Assembly (NCBI GenBank): GCA_035416745.1
Contig: DAOLNV010000046.1
Span: forward strand, 26,093 to 44,131
Reading direction: 5' to 3'
Origin: Candidatus Hydrogenedentota bacterium
GTDB lineage: Bacteria; Hydrogenedentota; Hydrogenedentia; Hydrogenedentales; SLHB01
Length of the DNA: 18,039 nucleotides
Made by a program: the position numbers and the translations under genes. The notes under the pieces were generated by a model. It had not been told where the DNA came from, made no database searches, and saw only the letters and a list, made by a program, of their open reading frames with translations. Positions 15,701-18,039 of this stretch are shown here, piece after piece; the first letter of the stretch is position 1, and the number at the start of each line of letters is the position of its first letter.

Positions 15701-16975
15701 TCACGACAACTGCCAGGGGGCGCGCATGGGCTGGTCAACCAGCCTGTTCGCGCCTTCGTCGTCGATGAACTCCTGTTTCACGGGATCAAAACGCAGATTT
15801 CGCCCGAGCTGCACCGCGGCCTTCGCAAGGTTGACTATCGTGCACGAACGATGCCCGTTGGCCTCATTGAGCGCGAACTTCGTGCGCGTCCGGACCGCCT
15901 CGGCGAAATCCGTCATCTGCGGTTCAGGGTCGGGAAACTGGGCCAGCTTCTTCTCGAGATTCGGAATGTCCGACCGGAAACCCTTGAACAACTTGCCGTC
16001 AGGACCTTCGATATAGGGCTTCGACGCATCTGTCCCTTCACCGTCGAGGATGATCTCGCAACCGTCCGCGTACCGCAGTACGATCCGCCGCCAAGAGCTG
16101 ACCGCATCGTGGTGCTGCTGAGGCGCGTCTACTTCCACTTCAACCGGGCTCGTGTCGTCCTTACCGAGAAAATACTGGACGGGGTCAAGGTAATGCTGCC
16201 CCATGTCGCCCAGCCCGCCGCCGTCGTAGTCCCAGTATCCGCGGAAAGTGACGTGCACACGGTGGGGATGGTAGGGCTTGTAGGGCGCCGGACCAAGCCA
16301 GAAATCGTAGTCCAAGGTCTCGGGCACGGGCTCGGGCGTCAGATTGGTCAGGCCGCTCCAGTTGAACTTCCAGTTGAACCCCGTGGTTCCGCCTACAAAA
16401 ACCTTGAGAGGCCAACCGAGCATGCCGCTGTCGACCAGCTTCTTGATCGGCGCCACGGGCGTCCCGAAGCCGTAGAAACCATCCTTGAACCGGAACCAGG
16501 TGTTGAGCCGGAAAATGCGGCCGTTGCGCTGGATGGCCTCGACGACTTTCTTGCCCTCGCCAATGGTGCGGGTCATGGGTTTCTCGCACCACACGTCTTT
16601 GCCCGCTTCCGCGGCGGCGATGGTGATAAGCGCATGCCAATGCGGCGGCGTGGGCACGTGGATGATATCGACGTCGGGCCGGTCGAGCACCTCGCGGAAA
16701 TCCCGGTAGCCCTGGGTCCCCTCGGGCGACATCTTGAGCGCCTCCTCCAGATGCGATGAATCAACATCGCACACCGCGACCAGCCGCGCGCCCGGCATGC
16801 CAATGTGGCCGCGTCCCATGCCGCCCACGCCGATGATCGCCTTGGTAAGTTCTTCGTTGGGAGAAGGTTCTCCGGGAGCGCCCAGAACGCGCCGCGGCAC
16901 AATCGCAATGCCCGCGAACGCCAAGGCGCTGTTCCGAAGGAAATTCCGCCGTGTGATTGACCGCTTGACCTTCAT
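15701..16975 (-). CDS. Tat-exported Gfo/Idh/MocA-family oxidoreductase
   Basis: A 424-residue protein. The start is ATG 16975, because AAGGAG (16982-16987) lies 6 nt upstream; the frame is open to 17014, but those 13 codons look non-coding. Residues 8-13 (TRRNFL) form a twin-arginine export motif with a hydrophobic stretch at 17-26. A Rossmann NAD(P)-binding loop, AIIGVGGMG, is at 46-54. EKPM at 131-134 holds the family's catalytic lysine (Lys132). DGGGLGDMGQHYLD at 251-264 supplies the conserved Asp257 and His261. FWLGPAP near 225-231 is typical of the large secreted branch in Planctomycetota-like bacteria. Such enzymes oxidise or reduce sugar hydroxyls with a tightly bound cofactor. Beside DUF1080 proteins, oxidation at C3 of a glycoside is a reasonable inference. 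It is the first gene of the three-gene operon. Confidence 0.9.
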   Translation of the reverse strand: MKVKRSITRRNFLRNSALAFAGIAIVPRRVLGAPGEPSPNEELTKAIIGVGGMGRGHIGMPGARLVAVCDVDSSHLEEALKMSPEGTQGYRDFREVLDRPDVDIIHVPTPPHWHALITIAAAEAGKDVWCEKPMTRTIGEGKKVVEAIQRNGRIFRLNTWFRFKDGFYGFGTPVAPIKKLVDSGMLGWPLKVFVGGTTGFNWKFNWSGLTNLTPEPVPETLDYDFWLGPAPYKPYHPHRVHVTFRGYWDYDGGGLGDMGQHYLDPVQYFLGKDDTSPVEVEVDAPQQHHDAVSSWRRIVLRYADGCEIILDGEGTDASKPYIEGPDGKLFKGFRSDIPNLEKKLAQFPDPEPQMTDFAEAVRTRTKFALNEANGHRSCTIVNLAKAAVQLGRNLRFDPVKQEFIDDEGANRLVDQPMRAPWQLS

Positions 16976-17254
16976 GTTTATCTCCTTGCATTGCCTGCGA
17001 CTTGCCGCGCCCAAGGCGGCTGAAGGCGCCCTCGCCCGAACGGAGAATGCATCCCGCCGGCGAAACCACCTTCTTCGCCCCCGGACGCTCCGACAAGATT
17101 CGAACGGAATATGGGCTGAATGGGTCCTAAGTATCCCCCGAACGGCCCCTTACTTCAAGTCTGCGAATTGCCTCACAATAAAGATATCTGAAAGGGCGAG
17201 GCGGTTTTACTTGAGGGAGGTCTTCGATGGAGGGCCTTTGGCGCGCTCCGTAGC
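16976..17254. other. Non-coding leader region upstream of the oxidoreductase gene
   Basis: 279 bp containing the AAGGAG ribosome site at 16982-16987 but no convincing gene. No promoter with two acceptable boxes could be chosen by eye. It leads directly into the repeat region. Confidence 0.5.
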
Positions 17255-17392
17255 GCAGGCTTACGGACTTCGCCTCTTCCGCGCCAACGGCGCCAGGCAT
17301 CCTCGCAGGCTTACGGACTTCGCCTCTTCCGCGCAAACGGCGCCAGGCATCCTCGCAGGCTTACGGACTTCGCCTCTTCCGCGCAAACGGCG
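17255..17392. repeat. 50-bp tandem repeat, 2.8 copies
   Basis: Units start at 17255, 17305 and 17355, the last one being 38 bp long. The unit begins GCAGGCTTACGGACTTCGCC and ends CGCCAGGCATCCTC. One difference is seen between the first two copies (C at 17285, A at 17335). The strict 50-bp period with no spacer variation makes it a tandem repeat, not a CRISPR array. Confidence 0.9.
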
Positions 17393-17403
17393 AGGGCACG
17401 GGG

Positions 17404-17436
17404 CCTCCGGAGCGCCAACCGCGCGAAACATACCAG
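17404..17436 (+). repeat. 33-bp dispersed repeat, copy 1
   Basis: The sequence CCTCCGGAGCGCCAAC plus GCGCGAAACATACCAG recurs at 18007-18039 with one mismatch (C17420 against G18023). Its last 26 bases occur inverted at 17799-17824. Confidence 0.9.
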
Positions 17437-17442
17437 CCTGGC

Positions 17443-17798
17443 CTGGAGGGCCAGGTAAACGGCATCAAACAAACGGGGAGGGCTGAAGTCCCGAAACACC
17501 TTCACCCCTCAATCTCCCGGAACGTGAAATGCGAATCCACTCGCGCCCGTTTGAACCCTGTGCCGGGCTTTCAGCCCGGGGAATACGAGGGAATCCCTTT
17601 CCCCAGGCCTTCAGCCTGGGCTGGAGGGCCAGGTAAACGGCATCAAACAAACGGGGAGGGCTGAAGTCCCGAAACACCTTCACCCCTCAATCTCCCGGAA
17701 CGTGAAATGCGAATCCACTCGCGCCCGTTTGAACCCTGTGCCGGGCTTTCAGCCCGGGGAATACGAGGGAATCCCTTTCCCCAGGCCTTCAGCCTGGG
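17443..17798. repeat. 178-bp tandem duplication, two copies
   Basis: Copy 1 is 17443-17620 and copy 2 is 17621-17798; by eye they are identical. Each begins CTGGAGGGCCAGGTAAACGG and ends with the hairpin CCCAGGCCTTCAGCCTGGG. A four-base restart (CTGG) follows copy 2. Each copy carries two perfect 7-bp hairpins. Identity implies a recent duplication, gene conversion or an assembly effect. Short open frames through it are by-products of the repeat. Confidence 0.92.
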
Positions 17799-17908
17799 CT
17801 GGTATGTTTCGCGCCGTTGGCGCTGAAACGGGACACATACGCGGCGGCATTGCCTAGGCTGAAGGCCCAGGGGAGGTGATTCACAAAAGGCAAGAGGGCT
17901 GAAGGCCC
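17563..17908. repeat. Array of REP-like hairpins sharing a GGCTGAAG/CTTCAGCC core
   Basis: Small stem-loops lie at 17563-17579 and 17741-17757 (CCGGGCT/AGCCCGG, 3-nt loop), 17602-17620 and 17780-17798 (CCCAGGC/GCCTGGG, 5-nt loop), 17853-17871 (one mismatch in 7 bp) and 17896-17908 (GGGC/GCCC). A related stem, CCTGGCC/GGCCAGG, is at 17437-17455. The shared TGAAG/CTTCA loop region makes them one family of short interspersed palindromes. Similar elements are common between genes in Planctomycetota-like genomes; that comparison is from memory. Confidence 0.75.
17799..17824 (-). repeat. 26-bp dispersed repeat, inverted copy
   Basis: CTGGTATGTTTCGCGCC followed by GTTGGCGCT is the exact reverse complement of 18014-18039 and matches 17411-17436 with one mismatch. 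With 17411-17436 it brackets both 178-bp copies as inverted termini of a ~414-bp block. Confidence 0.88.
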
Positions 17909-18006
17909 GAAACATGCCCTGCCCGACACGAACCGCCAAAGCGCCGCGTTTGACACGGCCACGTCTTGGCGAGCCCCGCCCCAGCGCCAACGGCAAAGGC
18001 ATAGGA

Positions 18007-18039
18007 CCTCCGGAGCGCCAACGGCGCGAAACATACCAG
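18007..18039 (+). repeat. 33-bp dispersed repeat, copy 2 at the window edge
   Basis: Matches 17404-17436 in 32 of 33 positions and runs to the last base of the window, so the repeat region probably continues beyond it. Between 17909 and 18006 I see nothing else. Confidence 0.88.

Noticed and set aside
15449..16759. A 436-residue plus-strand frame
   Set aside because: It lies opposite the Gfo/Idh/MocA gene and the start of the HEAT gene, both of which have clear motifs. It is a shadow of their codon bias.
17255..17798. CRISPR array
   Set aside because: The repeats are directly abutting units of 50 and 178 bp without unique spacers, and no cas genes are nearby.
17465..18002. Short minus-strand frames sharing the same N-terminal sequence
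   Set aside because: They are produced by translating the 178-bp duplication and its neighbours. The repeated protein sequence reflects the DNA repeat, not gene duplication.

Overview
GC-rich bacterial window in which every convincing gene lies on the minus strand, so transcription runs from high to low coordinates. No taxonomic marker is present. The gene mix is a Tat-exported Gfo/Idh/MocA oxidoreductase, a HEAT-DUF1080 fusion, a free secreted DUF1080 protein, a DUF4838 protein and a large secreted helical-barrel glycosidase-like protein. Together with palindromic repeats carrying the core 'ggctgaag'/'cttcagcc', this is typical of Planctomycetota, Lentisphaerota or Hydrogenedentota-type genomes. 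That assignment is inference.

Layout from right to left. (a) 16976-18039 is non-coding and repeat-rich: a 50-bp tandem repeat, an exact-looking 178-bp tandem duplication, inverted 26-bp modules and many small hairpins. (b) 10755-16975 is a probable three-gene operon for exported carbohydrate catabolism: Gfo/Idh/MocA oxidoreductase, HEAT-DUF1080 protein, then a secreted six-hairpin-glycosidase-like protein. A strong GC hairpin sits just upstream of the ribosome binding site at each of its two internal junctions. (c) 10089-10655 is an unrecognised small protein. (d) 4138-9851 is the most interesting part: a Dlt-like acyl-transfer operon in the order SGNH/DltD-like, 44-residue transmembrane microprotein, MBOAT/DltB-like, AMP-forming ligase/DltA-like, acyl carrier protein/DltC-like, then a GT87-type polyprenyl-phosphate-sugar glycosyltransferase. 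(e) 258-3720 holds two more secreted carbohydrate-related proteins, DUF4838 and a stand-alone DUF1080.

The key observation is the 44-residue microprotein at 8590-8724. It has one transmembrane helix with a basic N-terminus and ends in Phe-Arg-Tyr-Gln-Ala-Phe. This fits the C-terminal F-x-Y-x-x-F acyl-shuttle hexapeptide described for DltX of Gram-positive teichoic acid D-alanylation. Its start codon overlaps the DltD-like stop (ATGA) and its stop lies 3 nt before the MBOAT start. All five Dlt functions are therefore present in an organism that probably has no teichoic acid, with a GT-C glycosyltransferase where a glycan-building enzyme would be expected. The ligase appears to lack the aspartate that amino-acid-activating adenylation domains use, so the cargo may not be D-alanine.

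Proposed working: the ligase adenylates a small carboxylic acid and loads it on the carrier protein. The MBOAT passes it across the membrane to Tyr41 of the microprotein, and the SGNH protein transfers it to an extracytoplasmic glycan, perhaps one extended by the GT87 enzyme. The flanking secreted enzymes look like a separate, oxidation-linked glycan breakdown module.
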